The notes beneath the pieces were generated by a model, which saw only the letters and a list, made by a program, of their open reading frames with translations, did not search any database and was not told the DNA's origin. This document shows positions 63,670 to 64,000 of a stretch of DNA of 64,000 nucleotides, piece by piece. Origin of the DNA: Ichthyophis bannanicus (lineage: Eukaryota; Chordata; Amphibia; Gymnophiona; Ichthyophiidae); assembly GCA_033557465.1 (NCBI GenBank), contig CM066035.1:916060235-916124234 (forward strand), read 5' to 3'. Each line of letters starts with the position of its first letter. Within the stretch, counting starts at the first letter, position 1. The position numbers and the translations under genes are program-made.

Positions 63670-63970
63670 CTAGGTGAAGGTTAGTTGCAGAATTATGAGA
63701 GATTTTTTTTTTTTGCTTCAAGTATTACCTAGTCATGGTGATATGTGAAACAGAAAACAAAGTTGCCTCAGGTGCAGCTATAAAAGGTCACCGATATGCT
63801 GCTGTGAGTATATTCATTGGGGTTCATGGGAGGGGGAGGAGGAGAAGGGTCACTGTCTTCTGTTGGCATTGTATAATAGCACATTAAGGGCACTGTGACT
63901 AAGGTCTCGGCAACCAGTTCCTAAATTTTTAGGCTAACTCCTAGATGCAAAAAAAATTTGTCAAGTCCTG
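62979..63970. mobile_element. Non-autonomous hAT-type element 3 (992 bp)
   Basis: The left end CAGGGCTTGACAAAT matches the right end ATTTGTCAAGTCCTG as an inverted repeat with one mismatch. The flanking octamers ATTTATTG and GTTTACTA agree at only five of eight positions, so the target duplication is eroded or absent. The interior has no transposase and includes GA-rich simple sequence (63545-63670). Confidence 0.75.
63545..63670. repeat. GA-rich simple repeat
   Basis: Runs of AGAGAGAGAGAG broken by G stretches, inside hAT element 3. Confidence 0.85.
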
Positions 63971-64000
63971 GTTTACTACCTCCTGTTTCTGAAGCGCATT

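Overview
The window reads as intergenic DNA from a large, transposon-rich vertebrate genome, most likely an amphibian. The mix of DIRS-type tyrosine-recombinase retrotransposons, a Tx1-like LINE, CR1, RTE, L2 and L1 LINEs, hAT-type DNA elements and a tRNA-derived SINE is what caecilian-like amphibian genomes carry, but the species assignment is inference. I find no host protein gene and no host RNA gene. Nearly every recognisable coding stretch belongs to a transposable element, and nearly all carry stops or frameshifts.

Bases 1-45505 form one nest of insertions. The outer unit is an L1-type LINE on the minus strand (ORF1 about 47470-48300, endonuclease 45506-45935). It is cut by a DIRS element called here DIRS-B2 (gag remnant from 23984, right end 45505). 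B2 gag is cut by DIRS-B1 (right end 23983; its left half lies beyond base 1). B1 carries two head-to-tail Tx1-like LINEs (1-6390 and 6391-16145), a near-complete DIRS-A element (A1, 16822-22598) and a foldback MITE (23043-23170). Further right, the B2 reverse transcriptase is split by a CR1 (25823-36031). That CR1 is split by a second DIRS-A element (A2, 25998-35137). The A2 recombinase is split by a solo LTR (30631-34020), and the LTR is split by a hAT-type element (30878-32862). B2 is also cut by an RTE LINE (36404-40081), itself cut by an L2 (38081-39035), and by a second CR1 (42232-45372).

The right third (45506-64000) holds the L1 with a minisatellite and an L2 tail in its interior, a LINE 3' tail, a badly decayed third DIRS lineage (about 50050-52720), a fourth recognisable DIRS (B3, 53166-58382) with an ORF1-only L1 ('half-L1') inside it, a tRNA-SINE (59472-59700) and two more hAT-type elements (59737-62612 and 62979-63970).

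The elements show how they depend on each other. The SINE shares its 3' tail with the RTE LINE, its probable mobiliser. The two large hAT-type elements have different ends but share the same internal cargo (a unique core, a guanine-rich minisatellite and a long palindrome). The DIRS elements keep terminal inverted repeats and an internal region complementary to the joined ends, as expected for circular-intermediate integration. The points most worth following are the nest, the shared hAT cargo, the promoter-like YY1/CRE/ETS cluster in the Tx1-like 5' region, and the long reading frame inside the solo LTR.
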